Assembly: GCA_021927905.1 (NCBI GenBank) | Contig: BLLK01000022.1 | Span: 3,410,001 to 3,474,000 of the forward strand | Origin: Chaetoceros tenuissimus | Lineage: Eukaryota > Bacillariophyta > Thalassiosirophyceae > Chaetocerotales > Chaetocerotaceae | Direction: 5' to 3' | DNA length: 64,000 bases | Part shown: piece by piece, positions 19,976-31,800 of the stretch | Layout: every line of letters begins with the position of its first letter | How positions within the stretch are numbered: the stretch's first letter is position 1 | Notes under the pieces: generated by a model | Told to the model about the DNA's origin: nothing | Databases searched by the model: none | Seen by the model: the letters and a program-made list of their open reading frames with translations, nothing else | Position numbers and translations under genes: made by a program

Positions 19976-21388
19976 ATGAAGTCACTTCAGCCCACAAGTA
20001 TAGTCCTAAGCTTACTCTTTCTGATATGTGAGAAAAGTCTCCATGTGAATGCTTTTGTGTCGCCTGACATATCATCAAACAACTTGAAGCATGAGACAAC
20101 CTCCTCTTCATTATTCATGTCTCTACAAGAACCTCCTCAACCACAGCCCACTCAGAAAAAATCTCAAAGTCAACAAGCTCCCTTGAAACGTCTATCACTT
20201 CGAAGATATCTCAATAACGTAGTACAAGCTGACCCATCTTATCGCGATCTAGAATCACTATCCCTCTCCATTCAAATGGCATGCAAAACCATTTCTCGCC
20301 TCGTTAATCGCGCTGGGATAAATTCACTCTCAACACCACCGTCATTCAATACTGAAGAAGACAGAGACCAGGCTTTGATTCAGTATGATTATCGTATGAA
20401 CAGTATGAAACGATTGGATCAACTATCCACCATTGTATTAAGGAATGCATTACGTTTCACAGGCAAACTTCAATCGGTCAAAAAGGCCAAGGATAATTTA
20501 GATGATGAGTTGATGAGTGATGGGTTGAATCAAGATTTAGATTTTAAAGTGGAAGAACATGAGCCGGGAGTTCTTATTGCGTCAACGTTGGATAGTAAGT
20601 ACGTTGCTGTCTTTGATCCATTGGATGGAAGTGGAAATGCAGATGCTGCAATTTGTACCGGTACCGTATTTGGTATCTATGAGCAAACAGAGGAGGCTGA
20701 ACAAGAAAATAAAGAAGATAATGACGATGAAGGGCTAGATGGAATTGATAATGTAGTTCTCGGTGGCGGTGATGGTATGGATGATTTGTTTCCGAGTATA
20801 CAAGAACGTGAAAACTTGGTAGATGCTGTGTTACAACCTGGGAAGAAACTTGTCGCTGCTGGATATTGTCTTTACAGTAGTTCTACAATTTTGGTATTCA
20901 CATTGGGAAATGGTACTCATGGCTTTACACTTGATCCTCAAATCAATGAGTTTGTATTGACTCATCCAAATATCAAGATACCTCCAAGAGGTAATGTATA
21001 CAGTTGCAATGAAGCAAATTCAGAAGGATGGGCCGATGATGTGAAGGCCTATCTCCACGCCTTGAAAAGTGGTGAAAATGAAACCAAGAGCCGCTATGCA
21101 TTGCGCTATGTGGGATCATTGGTGGGTGATATACATCGAACACTCATGTATGGAGGAATATTTTTCTATCCTGGAGATGCAGAACGTTACCCGAATGGAA
21201 ATTTACAATTGGTGTACAAATCCAGTCCTCTCAGTTATGTGATTGAACAAGCGGGTGGAATGAGTACCAATGGAAAGGTAGGCTTGTTGGATGTTAAACC
21301 GGAACACGTTCATGTTCGAAGTCCCTGCTTCATTGGCTCTCCCGAAGACATTAATGAAATGAAGAAATATATCCAACATGAAGAATGA
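19976..21388 (+). CDS. FBP: Plastid fructose-1,6-bisphosphatase
   Basis: The enzyme hydrolyses fructose-1,6-bisphosphate to fructose-6-phosphate in the Calvin cycle. The upstream frame opens at TTG. The ATG at 19976 gives 470 residues with a hydrophobic signal (SIVLSLLFLIC) ending in HVNA-FVSP, the diatom plastid 'ASAF'-type motif. Family motifs are clear: FDPLDGSGNADA (metal site; most family members have DGSSN), the GTVFGIY strand, VLQPGKKLVAAGYCLYSS, YVGSLVGDIHRTLMYGG and the substrate loop RYPNGNLQLVY. A strongly acidic insertion of about 35 residues (around 240-275) lies between FGIY and the LQPG motif, longer than I expect for the family. It appears to be a single exon. Confidence 0.95.
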   Translation: MKSLQPTSIVLSLLFLICEKSLHVNAFVSPDISSNNLKHETTSSSLFMSLQEPPQPQPTQKKSQSQQAPLKRLSLRRYLNNVVQADPSYRDLESLSLSIQMACKTISRLVNRAGINSLSTPPSFNTEEDRDQALIQYDYRMNSMKRLDQLSTIVLRNALRFTGKLQSVKKAKDNLDDELMSDGLNQDLDFKVEEHEPGVLIASTLDSKYVAVFDPLDGSGNADAAICTGTVFGIYEQTEEAEQENKEDNDDEGLDGIDNVVLGGGDGMDDLFPSIQERENLVDAVLQPGKKLVAAGYCLYSSSTILVFTLGNGTHGFTLDPQINEFVLTHPNIKIPPRGNVYSCNEANSEGWADDVKAYLHALKSGENETKSRYALRYVGSLVGDIHRTLMYGGIFFYPGDAERYPNGNLQLVYKSSPLSYVIEQAGGMSTNGKVGLLDVKPEHVHVRSPCFIGSPEDINEMKKYIQHEE

Positions 21389-21508
21389 AAGCAATAAACA
21401 ATAAACTATGAATAATATCTATCTCACTTAGAAAATAGTATTCAACCCTAGCTAGAAGTAATCACGAAACCCAATGACTTGCATCCAATATTCATTATTT
21501 CATTTTCA

Positions 21509-22010
21509 TTAGAACTTTGCCTGAACAACCGGATGAATTCCTTCAGCATTCTCAAACCCCTCAAAATTACTATTTGCCTGTTGTTCAAAGACCCCTTCTC
21601 GAATATCACTCACTATAGCTACATTATCTCCTCTGATTAAATATAAACCTAAAGGAACCATTTCTAACGTATCTTCATCATCTGATTTGGGTAATTGATA
21701 AACTCTTTCTTGTGCTTCTTTTAACACAAGGTTTTGTAATTGATCATAGCCTGCTAGTGTACCTTGTATATACCGTCCGTCACATGTGATGACAAATACC
21801 TCGTCTATGAGAAGTAAATAAAAGGATTTCGTTAGAATTGGGTTTTATGAGAAAGTAAATGTAAAAGAATGCGAAAGATACGTAATGTAGAATCTTTTAG
21901 GTTCAGATGGTCGAAAGAAAGGCCCTGCCTTTTGAGTGGTGATATCTTTCCCTCGTCCACACGCACGCAATCAACTTACTATCTTTCCATTCCTTCAAAG
22001 CTGTAGCCAT
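21509..22010 (-). CDS. LSM8: LSm8, U6 snRNA-binding Sm-like protein
   Basis: LSm8 completes the nuclear LSm2-8 ring that binds the 3' end of U6 snRNA for splicing. Two exons are inferred: 22010-21980 (31 nt, MATALKEWKD) and 21804-21509, joined across a 175-bp intron with GTAAGT donor and ATAG acceptor. The spliced length is 327 nt, exactly 109 codons. The 108-residue product shows Sm1 (EVFVITCDGRYIQGTLAGYDQ, then LQNLVL) and Sm2 (PLGLYLIRGDNVAIVSDI), the latter the LSm8 hallmark. Reading only the second exon would miss half of Sm1, which is why the short 5' exon matters. The 3' end faces the FBPase gene with 120 bp between them. Confidence 0.92.
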
Positions 22011-22320
22011 TATTCAATCTATTTATTTGGTTCTTTCAATCTAAGTACTATAATTAGAGATGTAAATAGGTAAATATGTTGAAATTGAGGGACGCTTTCA
22101 TATTATTTCTATAATACATGCCAAATACGATAGGTTACAGATCCCTCCAAAATGGGACTGACTTGCATAACGGAAAACTGACAAAAGCACCAGCCTGACC
22201 CCAACAACTTATGCTTTCCATTAATTAAAAAATGCCCATTGAGAGATAGTGAATGCGATTGAATTACTATTGAATTAAAACCAAGTCACCTGTTTAGAGA
22301 AGAGAATATATATTGGAAAT
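22011..22320. other. Bidirectional promoter region LSm8/Rab
   Basis: About 310 bp lie between the divergent LSm8 and Rab start codons. Nothing beyond AT-rich sequence and short TATA-like words is visible. Confidence 0.4.
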
Positions 22321-23590
22321 ATGCCGCATGTTGAATTGCCACAGGCCGAGTTTAAGGTAAGATCAGATGCAAGATTATATGTCTACTATTTTGGCGAAAC
22401 TAGAGGAATGTTGTGTATAAAGAAGAACAATACTTTTTCAAAATGCCTGGGCAATAGCATGTAGCATGTATATTTCATCTCTTTCAATTCAATGAAAGCT
22501 TGACTCTACTTCTTGCAGCTCCACAAACACATACACTGCACATGGACTGATCCCGTTTTTCTTCTTCTAGGTTGTAATGTTGGGCCATACAAATGTTGGC
22601 AAAACATCGCTCGTCCTTCGATTTGCAGAAGGATACTACCGCGAAAATTCAAGATCGCCAACACTCGGTGCATTCTTCATTACCAAACGTCTACAAACAG
22701 AATCGGGAATAACTTGTAAAGTACAAATTTGGGATACAGCCGGTCAACAGCAATTTCGAAAAATGGCTCCCATGTATTATAAAACCGCTGCTGCGGCTGT
22801 TTTATGCTATGATGTCAGCGATGTAAATAGTTTTGATTGTGTCAAGGATTGGCTTGAAGAATTGAGTCCTATCATACAAGGTGCGTAGCGTAGAATCGTG
22901 TAGTCCTCTTTGTTCATTCTTGTCATTGGAACATATGAGAAAGGAGTGGCATGTGTTGCCATTCCAAACTTAAGAACTTTGAATACAGTAGATCTAATCT
23001 CTCTCTTTCTCTCTTTTTGTACTTGAAAATTATTAACAATGACAGCTGGGAATATAGTCATTGCTATTGCAGCAACAAAAAGTGATTTATTACATGATGC
23101 AAATTATTCAAACTCAATTGTTTCGGAGAAAGAAGCACGAGAATTAGCAGAAAGCGTGAATGCAATATATATAGATACATCTGCAAGAAATGATGAAAAT
23201 GTTAATTTATTATTTCAAAAAGTGGCTGAACGAGTGTTGCTCATCCGAGAACGAGCAAGGATTAGAGGATTGGAAGTGAATGGGAATGGAGTTGATTCAA
23301 TACCTGTAACCCCTGGAGCAAGTGTCAATGAATATGGAAATGTGGTCAAGGGGCATTCTAATAATGACTCTAGAAGAAGCAGTGTCATGAGTTCTCAGAA
23401 TAAAAGCATTATGAATGGCGATGACAGTTTGAACAAGAATGAAATAGGGCATAATCGTCGTATCTCTAATTCGAGTGGAATTGTCATGGAAGATCCAATT
23501 GACGAGAATGAATTGTCTATGGGTATGTGCATGGGATCATTAATGGAATGTTCGTCTTCCGGTCAAAGTTCATCCTGTATAATAAGTTGA
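22321..23590 (+). CDS. Rab-family small GTPase, Rab5-like
   Basis: This is a vesicle-traffic GTPase. Three exons are inferred: 22321-22356 (MPHVELPQAEFK), 22571-22880 and 23046-23590. The introns are 214 and 165 bp with GT-AG ends, and the total is 297 codons (296 residues). Motifs are the P-loop GHTNVGKTS, switch I Thr in SPTLGAF, WDTAGQQQF (usual Rabs have WDTAGQE), ATKSD in place of NKxD, and TSA. The APMYYKTAAAAVLCYD stretch resembles Rab5/21/22. The ~100-residue C-terminal extension is Ser/Asn-rich and ends CIIS, a single-Cys CAAX prenylation signal rather than the usual double Cys. The first exon supplies the strand before the P-loop. Confidence 0.9.
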
Positions 23591-23744
23591 TTTTGGGAAA
23601 TGGATAAATACAAATACTACTGGTTGCTCATCGATTCTCTTTCATAATATGAAATACTTATGGACATGAAAGCAGAAAACATGAAGAATTCATTGAATAA
23701 ATAATTATTTCATGGCTCTTAACTACTAAATGATGAGTATTCTA

Positions 23745-24872
23745 CTACAAAAGCTTGTTTTTGATCAAGTCTGCTGTCTCTCTTTCACACAGTTTCTCGT
23801 CGCAGTATCTTACAGCTTGTTCATGTGAATTTCTACCAGCAATAGTGCTAACTTTGAACAAGTCAATCTCTTTGACATGCTCGTGGAGGTATTTTAAAAC
23901 TTGAACACATCCCCGAGACGCTGCAAAATTAGCCATATCAGTAAATGTTTCATGATCACAGATGGAAACAGACTCCTTGTCTACAAAGCACTTTATGACA
24001 TCAATGTGTTCGTTCGACCCTCTCATTACAGACAGGTAAAAGATATCTGAGATAGTCTTTTCACTAGGAGGTTGCATATCCTTGATAATCTTTAGAGTCT
24101 TGAGACTTCCACTTTGGAATGCAAGAAGAAACACGCCATTGATGAGAGAATCATCTTCTTCAATTTCCTTTGACACTGCTTGCAACAAAAATCTCAATAC
24201 CTGACTTGAAATATCATTCTTACTGACTGCAGTGTAGACACTCTCAATACTGAATTCCATGCCAAGATCTTGCAAATACTGAAGCATATCAACAGAGCAA
24301 AACATGGGGGCACTCCTTCTTGCATCTATGAGGTCTTGTTCTGAGCAGTGATCAAATTTCCAATTGCATTCTTGGGCCCATTTCAAAATATTGAGACAAC
24401 CTTTGCATATCGCTCGAATTGCGATTTCATTGATGGCAGAAGGATCATGGATGTCCTCCTTTTTATGTAGGAAATCAAATACATGAGTGCTATCACGCAC
24501 AAAAGACTGCATAACAATTGGCTTGAGGATCAATCTCCGTTCCAAAGTTTGCAATTTTGAAAGAAACTGAAATGTCAATTCCACTCGTGATGGACTTGAA
24601 ATGATGGAATCACCAGATGTGAGAAAATCATTTGGGTACTGCTGCTGTATAGCTTTACAAAATTGTTTAGACACAGATGCATGAAAGAAGTAGTTTCCTG
24701 GTCCGAGAAAAGAAAGACAGTATTGAAGAATATGAATTGGAATCGGAAGACTTGATTTTTCTTCTTGTTCAATTCTTCTTCTCTTGCTTCTTGTTAGATA
24801 AACTCTGTGAGGACTTGGTGAGATTCGGTAGACGCCCAAAGGCTTTTCCTCTTTAGAACGTTTTGCTGGCAT
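23745..24872 (-). CDS. F-box-like/ankyrin-repeat protein
   Basis: The 375-residue protein starts at the ATG at 24872; the frame extends to a GTG at 24917. An N-terminal segment (PIPIHILQYCLSFLGPGNYF, then ASVSKQFCKA) resembles the F-box-like head of large stramenopile ankyrin families. The rest is divergent ankyrin-type helical repeats, such as AIRAICKGCLNILKWAQECN, FLLAFQSGSLKTLKIIKD and MANFAASRGCVQVLKYLHEH. Such proteins could be substrate adaptors of SCF ligases, but that is inference. It is a single exon whose 3' end converges on the Rab gene. Confidence 0.8.
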   Translation of the reverse strand: MPAKRSKEEKPLGVYRISPSPHRVYLTRSKRRRIEQEEKSSLPIPIHILQYCLSFLGPGNYFFHASVSKQFCKAIQQQYPNDFLTSGDSIISSPSRVELTFQFLSKLQTLERRLILKPIVMQSFVRDSTHVFDFLHKKEDIHDPSAINEIAIRAICKGCLNILKWAQECNWKFDHCSEQDLIDARRSAPMFCSVDMLQYLQDLGMEFSIESVYTAVSKNDISSQVLRFLLQAVSKEIEEDDSLINGVFLLAFQSGSLKTLKIIKDMQPPSEKTISDIFYLSVMRGSNEHIDVIKCFVDKESVSICDHETFTDMANFAASRGCVQVLKYLHEHVKEIDLFKVSTIAGRNSHEQAVRYCDEKLCERETADLIKNKLL

Positions 24873-25417
24873 CTGCTGATTATGTGTTCGGTCCAAATTC
24901 AGTTTGTAATACTTCACCCGTGTATTTCTGTTTCATTCAAATTTGTATAATTATGAGAGAGAAAAAAGGAACAGAGAATTGCAGAGAACAACACAAGAAG
25001 ATGTTCTTTCAGTTTTTATCCTTGCTAGGTTGGTGTTTGGCTTCATGTTTGTCATGCTAAGTAGCTAAAATAGTCGCGCCCCTACTTTGGAAGAATATAA
25101 AAGTCCATTTCGATTATTTATCTAAATTTTTGCAGCTCTCTATTTCTTACATGTTAAATCATGCTATTGAACTTGAATAAATTTAAAAAAAAAATAAGCC
25201 AATCTTGGCTTCCATTTTCTGTCACTACTGAGAGTGCTTTAAACTTCTACGAGCAGTGCGGAGTAGGAAAAAGACTACTCGGAAACTTTAATAGCTATGA
25301 ATAGCTAGCTAGAATATCTCTTAAAACATATAACTAAAATTAACAAATAGTTATAACCTTTCCTGTCGGTTCTTTCCTTACATTATTGTAAATGCGTAAA
25401 TGGAGGACGTGGATGGT
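24873..25417. other. Intergenic region
   Basis: This holds the promoter of the ankyrin gene and the 3' flank of the receptor gene, AT-rich with A-runs near 25185. No gene is supported. Confidence 0.45.
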
Positions 25418-27677
25418 TTAACTTGAAGTGTTTGATACATCAGTAGATTTTTCATTGCTCTTTCCGTCATTAACCACAGAGTTACTAGCTGCACTCTTAT
25501 CAAATGACATTCCTGTAAAGGATGTCGCAAAGAGTCCACCAAAAGAAAGACCACTTGCAGATTTTCCGTCTGTTTGGTCATCTGCAAAAACTTCTTCTAC
25601 TACGTCAGGATAAAATTTACTATCCTTTCTCTCCAATACAGCACGCCCGTTCGCGTTTGCATGCACTTCTCTACTATCCTGACCATTTGAATCACTAATG
25701 GATAATGCAGATGGACTCGAGAAGGAAAGGCCTTCGTAGGCTGATGCATTCGAGAGTTTTGAATTCGGTGCTTTCGATATAGACACGTCAGCACTATCTT
25801 CGTATGATGGAACTTCGATTTCATTGGTACCCCTGTCTGATATTACTACGTTATCTATATCACTCAAAATAAGATTTGGAACCTCTGCAGGAGAACTGAG
25901 AACACGTTTGAATGCCTCAAAACGTGAGATGTCTGTATTAGATCGGCGGACTAGTAACACTTTGTGGTATAGAAAAATCGAAGCGTTCCAGAAGCCTTGT
26001 AATCCAATGCAAAAAAGCGCAAATCCTCTAAAAGCATGACGACTTCCATTTCCTGAAAAAGCCTGTACCATAAGAGGCACCCATGTAAAAGCATATGCGA
26101 GGATATACATCAATGCTTGGACTACTATTAATCTAGTTTCTGACTTTTGTTGTATTCCATTTTGTTCCTTGTTCTCTTGGTTAGATGAACGGATTCTATT
26201 TAATCTTTGTTCACTTTGAAACACTGTGAATACTATGAAAATCATGGATAATGACATCAATCCAAGGACAGCAGCATTGAGAGTAAAAAAGCTTTTTACA
26301 ACTTTTCCAATGTCGGGGAAACTAACTTCACACTCAATGTTTGGATTCGTATAGCAAAACTGTGGAAATGTACCGAGGAGGCAATATGGAAGTTCGTCTA
26401 TAATAATTCAAGCAAAGTTAGAATCATGATTTCATATTCCTTTCTATATAAATTCTCATGAAAAAACTTACCGCTAATGTTTATCATGTTCTGTTTCAGT
26501 ACAAGTGAAGCCGCAATAATAGATGAAATAAATGTTACCAGGTAACATATTGGCTCAACAAATTTACGAATGGTAGTTTCCTGTACACGAAGACAAAGTA
26601 AAACGTAATAAAAACAAAGTAACAATGTTGACCCGCTTGTGCCAATCCATCCAAAAAGAATAAGCCATCCTTGTGCATGACAAGTTTCCATAGTCCCTTC
26701 AACAGGAAAATTCAAATCATGATATTTAAATCTTTCCATTTCTGTAATATAATCTTTAGGTAGAAGCACGGTTGAAAGACCTCCAGCAACTGATATCAAG
26801 ATATCATAAGAGCTCAAACTGGCCATAATCCTATGGTATGTAGTTGAAAGTTTTTGCTCAGATTTTGCAATTACAACTAAAATCAAAAGTGAGGAACATG
26901 TGGAGATAAGTCCTGAACTAAATGCCCATAGAAAGCCCGAGAGAGACATGGCATTATAAAGGTTGGTGCATTCATTACAATCCTCTTCATCTCCACAGTA
27001 AAGACATGAAGTGATTCTAGGATCGTCGCCTTGAATAATGTCACATGTAAACTTTGTATCATCATTGTCAATTTTTGGAATACATCCATATCCTGTGGTT
27101 GAAACACCACCGTAGTCTGCAGAGACGCTATTGAAATGACAAGAAACAAATCAGAATATATGTAAAAAAAAGAATCAATTATACACACAAAGATTAGATA
27201 GTCGAAAATAAAAACTAACCAGTGACTTGTATTTCGGAAGCATGGATAATTAAGTGTAGTAAGAGTTGTACTTTTACATATTGCGCGGTTATCATCAAAA
27301 CCAAATCCAAGATCATGATCGATATCTTGTTGACAAGACAAGAGATCTTCCGGAGGGATGTTACATATGTTGCAATCATTCGTGTCGCAATAAGAACACT
27401 GGATCTCTCTCCCGATATAACCTGCGTATTGTTGCAGATAACTACATGTGCCTCCAACACTAGCATCTGCCTTGGAAACGCAACCAGCACCTTGAGTATA
27501 GTTTCCATCAAACACGAGGGAGAGGCAAGTATGTGTTCCTACTTCGCATGGCTCCACGTTTGGAGCATGGGTAACATTTGTGGATCTCATGCAAATGTGA
27601 TCATCATCGTTCATAAGGCAAGTGAGCGGCTCACCGGCCAAAGCAAAAGGTAGCAGTGCTGGTAATATTTTCCACAT
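25418..27677 (-). CDS. Seven-helix receptor-like protein with a Cys-rich ectodomain (frame break in exon 3)
   Basis: Likely a plasma-membrane G-protein-coupled-receptor-like protein. Exons are 27677-27220, 27127-26472 and 26398-25418; the introns (92 and 73 bp) have GT-AG ends. A signal peptide (ILPALLPFALAG) precedes two repeated Cys-rich modules. The first splice creates a Cys codon (TG|C) aligned with the Cys of the first module. Seven hydrophobic helices follow, with the diatom-receptor features YHRIMASLSSYD, CHAQGWLILFGW and FYYVLLCLR, and then a ~150-residue Ser-rich cytosolic tail. The spliced coding length is 2095 nt, one base too many. The start of exon 3 reads sensibly (ELPYCLLGTFPQFCYTNPN) in one frame and the rest in another, with the switch at a run of four T at 26340-26343. 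It may be a real frameshift or a sequencing error. Confidence 0.78.
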
Positions 27678-27992
27678 GATTTTGTGTGATGGAATATATT
27701 TGAATGTTCACAATCACCGTGAGACTGTAGGACTTGATTGATGCTAATAGGGGCGCACTAGTAATGTAGGGAAGCAGCTCGTTCATTTTTGCGGAAACAC
27801 AGTTACTCAACGCCTACAACTTGAAGGACAGAATTACATTATCACTTACGTCATTATTTACACAAAAGTTCAAAAGTCGGAAATCGCTCTTGTAAGAGCA
27901 AACAGAGATGTTATTGGTCAATACATCGAAAAGTCGTAAAACGTGCTGGTTTTCAAGTCTTCCTAAGATAGAAGTCATATTTGAATGCAATA
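27678..27992. other. Intergenic region between receptor gene and transposon
   Basis: These 315 bp hold the receptor promoter. No gene, repeat or recognisable RNA is seen. Confidence 0.4.
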
Positions 27993-28401
27993 ATATCCAT
28001 ATCCAGGTTTTTCGCGTTTTCGCGCCAAAAACCCCGCCCCGACGGGAAAAGAAAAAACATCAACATTCCAACGAAAAAACTTACATAAACTAGACATGAT
28101 ATTTCATCTGACCTATTCATTACTTTACACAACAACTAACCAAGTTTCACCTTCCATATTTCATCAAGATATACAATAGGTGCCAATCTAATAGAATCGT
28201 GATCGGTAAGTTATAGTTTTGCGATTTGCAGCCAAACGATAAATTTGAAAGTGATGACTAATTTTTCCGTTACAAAACGATACTTCTAGAAGCTAGGCGA
28301 GAATTGGGGTCATGGAGGTGGTGTAGAATAGTGTTGCAACGGTTCAAGAGTTGATTTGGGGTCTAATGCGGATATGTACAAGGTTGGATTGGCGACTTCA
28401 A
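27993..28401 (+). repeat. Left long terminal inverted repeat
   Basis: 409 bp, reverse-complementary to 33428-33846. The outer part holds TTTTCGCGCC and CCCCGCCCCGACGGG. The inner boundary is at 28401, where identity stops abruptly after GGCGACTTCAA. Confidence 0.92.
28018..28029. promoter_or_regulatory. E2F-type palindrome in left repeat
   Basis: The sequence TTTCGCGCCAAA fits the E2F/DP consensus TTTSGCGCSAAA at every position. It is 26 bp from the outer end. Use by E2F is inference. Confidence 0.5.
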
Positions 28402-28806
28402 GCTCAATTGGCTCATTTATGACATGGATGTTGACCCAACAGATGTGAAGAAAATAATGAATTTGGCTTTAGGATTTTCTGAATGGATTACCGTTGACTT
28501 CTAGGGTACTTACTTGGCATGAATCAATGAAACATTTCAATATTCGTCTCTAATAATGATATAGTCAATTAGAGTATGGTATTATGCTGTGGTGGCAAAA
28601 ATGGAAGCGAAGTAAAACAACGATGGAAGAAAAAGTGTTGATGAATTACGAATATGATGTTTTCTCTGACGGTCAATACCAATTATTTAATACAATATCT
28701 TCTGTACATAAAAAGAAATACATATTAGAGTGAACAAGAAATTAAATAGTTATAATAATTCTAAAAATACATCAATTTCTCCTCTTTGAATCTTCGTTTG
28801 CAATTT

Positions 28807-31800
28807 TTATGATGGTGAAACACAAGGAACTTCATCTTCTCTGATCGACTCAGTGTAGTATTCGTTCCAACAGTCTTCGTGTGCTGTATGGAAACAAGTT
28901 TTGATGAATGACATTTCTGTTCCTTGCACAGTGTGAGAATAAAGATTCTTTACATTCTTTTTCTGTTTTGCGAAACAAAACCAACGTTTACAACCAGTAC
29001 AAAAGTAACCTGTACTCTTTTTACAAAGTGCGCAAGACTTGTTTGCTTTTGGTGGATAAGCTTGCACAATAGAACCCATACAGCGCCTAGCCATTGTTTT
29101 GTACTCTGTTGGCGCATTGCCGCTTTCAAGCATTGATGCAAGTCTTGGCGGAGTACAAATATTTGGGGCAGTTGGAGCAAAGTCAATTTTCTCAGGCAAT
29201 ATTCCGTCAACACGTGCTCTTCGATCAGTACGACGAGGAGGTTCTACTCGTGTCATTGGCATAACTTCAGAAGTCTTGCATTCATCTATATATTTTTGAA
29301 ACGCAGTTACATGGAAAAGGAGTGTTGTATGATATGATGTTCTTTCACTTGCAGCATGTCGCCAATGTAAGAGGCTTGGATAGTTGAGATTTTCGGAGCC
29401 AGTTCCGCACTGAAGAAGGCGATGATTTAAAGTCGTCAAAAGTTGTACAAGGCGAGTAATTGCAACTGTTTCATTATTCATCCATGCTTTAGGAATGCGG
29501 AGGATACAGCTATCCATCAGTTTGGTGATCGTGTCTGAACCTCCTTTTGTTGCATTCCAATATGTACATACTGCTGGGATCAATCTTCGGAAAGATGGCA
29601 TTGGCAAAACTTGTTGACGTAGAACGTGCCACAAGTTTACAGCACCTTGCAGAGTCTCTTCATCGTTTATCTCTGGTATAAATTTGACAGCAATATCAAC
29701 TATCTCATCTGGAATGGGTAGAACTTCGTTCCTACCAGTCAGAACAGTAGGATAAGCCCACTCTAAGGTTTCATGCTTGATGTCGTCAAGCACAGCTCCA
29801 AAACTATCCTTGATGTCATCGTCAAAATCAATGATACATGTTCGGATTAGCGAAGCATTCAAGTTTCCTATGGCATGAACAACAGTATCGAGATCGTATA
29901 CAAACACATGCTGTAAGACTTGGAATCTTTCACTGACACGCTGAATCATTTCAAAGACATCTTTCGATTGTATACGAAGATGTGGGTTTTGATTCAGAGT
30001 AAAGTTTTGCCTCTCCTCTACCTCTGTTGAGTGAGTGACTCGACCTTTGCATTCAAAACCCCAGATTGAACGCATGTTATTCTCCTCTACTGATAAAAGA
30101 AAGTCAATAGAGTCCTTTGCATACACTGCATCTTTCTTGGCAGCGAGTCCTACAGTGTACGCATTCTTCACTTTGACATTTGAGTATTCTCGGACTCCTG
30201 GAATGAGCTCCACAAACTTCTTTAGTATTGGTAATTCTAGTCGATGTCCAATTTGACAATACTCCCGATCCTTACCCTTCTGGTGCGGCATAAAGCTTTT
30301 TTTTAAAACTTCTAGAACAGCTTTTTCCCTGTTTGATAATGCTTCTGCGTCGCGTTCTAGAGAAACATCTTCAACAATCTTTGTCCTGTCAGAACCTGAA
30401 ATTCCATCAATCATGTCGGACACATTAAGATTTGAAACGCCCTGTCTCTTCTTCAAGTGTCTTCTCTTCATGATTTCTCTTAGACTTTGGTTCTTGTAAA
30501 ATAAAATTTCTCGTTTTGAATTGCAAGATGATAGCCATTCTTGCATCAAGGTATCATTTGCATTTTTCATTCCAAGCATTTCTGGATTGAATTCTACTAG
30601 TATCGCCTTGATGTCTCTTTTGACTTCTGCTCGATTTACATTTTCAAAATTGATGCCTGTCCAAATCGTACTTGCATTTTCTTTGCTAAGAATAATCTCG
30701 TTTTCAACATATTCACGCAAAAAACTGACAGCGCATTTTTTGCACTCCGACGATCCAACATCGTACTCTTGAAGAAACGACTTTAGGTCATCATTTGTAG
30801 TAGTTGTATCTGAACTATCTTGTTCCTGAGCTCCTAGACCAAGGACTTCAGTCCAATCTTCACCATAGAGGTAAGTTGCAACTTTAATCCAATCCTCGTT
30901 ATCTTTCTTGTCAGGAAGTAACTTGAGGAAGGCTCCATGTGCTTGGGAAGATGTCAGGCTAAATTTGCGCTGCCAAAACCAATCTGCAGTTCCTACAAGA
31001 ATAAAAAATGAGCCAATCATTTCATTTTTTTAAAAGCGAATTCAATTTCACAATCTTACCTTGTCGCAATGTAAATGGCTTTATTCGGTTCATAATATCA
31101 TTTCGCAAAGAAATTTCAATATCGTCGTCAGTAAATTTATTTACACCGTCATCAATATCAATACCAACAAGGAATTTTGAAGCAAAACAAGTTGAATCTT
31201 TCTTATATGAAATTCTCTCAGAAGGTTTCAATGCAATGCCCTCCCATTGATGATTTCCATGCAAAGTTGAAAGTGCAGTTGCAACAGCTCCAGATCCATT
31301 TCGAAATGAAGAAGCAAAAATTGTCTTCTCTCCACGATCGACACTGAAATATTTCAAGAACAAAGATGGTGCTCCTTTGGTTTCTATGAGTGTACGAGTA
31401 TCGTTGTCAGCGAGGTTTTGGTTGTGTGTAAATGGCCAACAGTTTGCAATTCTTTTACATGTACCAACAAGATTACCTCCGTGACGAAGAATCAAATCAA
31501 ACACAAGATTTGGTAGCATATATCCTCTATCCGATTGAACTTCAACACTTCTTAAATCAAGTTTTCCTCCAGATCCAAAAAGGAAGTTGAAAATTCTTTC
31601 AAAGCAGCTCACACTATCATCATTGGTCTGTTGTACAGTTGCAGCAACAGGAACCATTACCCCTGTAGTTACAGCAGTATGTACCACGATGCCTTTTCTA
31701 TTCGGTTTGACATGAGTTGTAAACTTAATGTCAAATTGATCTGTTGTTCGCGCTTTTGTTGAACCGAACCAAACTTTATCATCATCAAGCGATATAGAAA

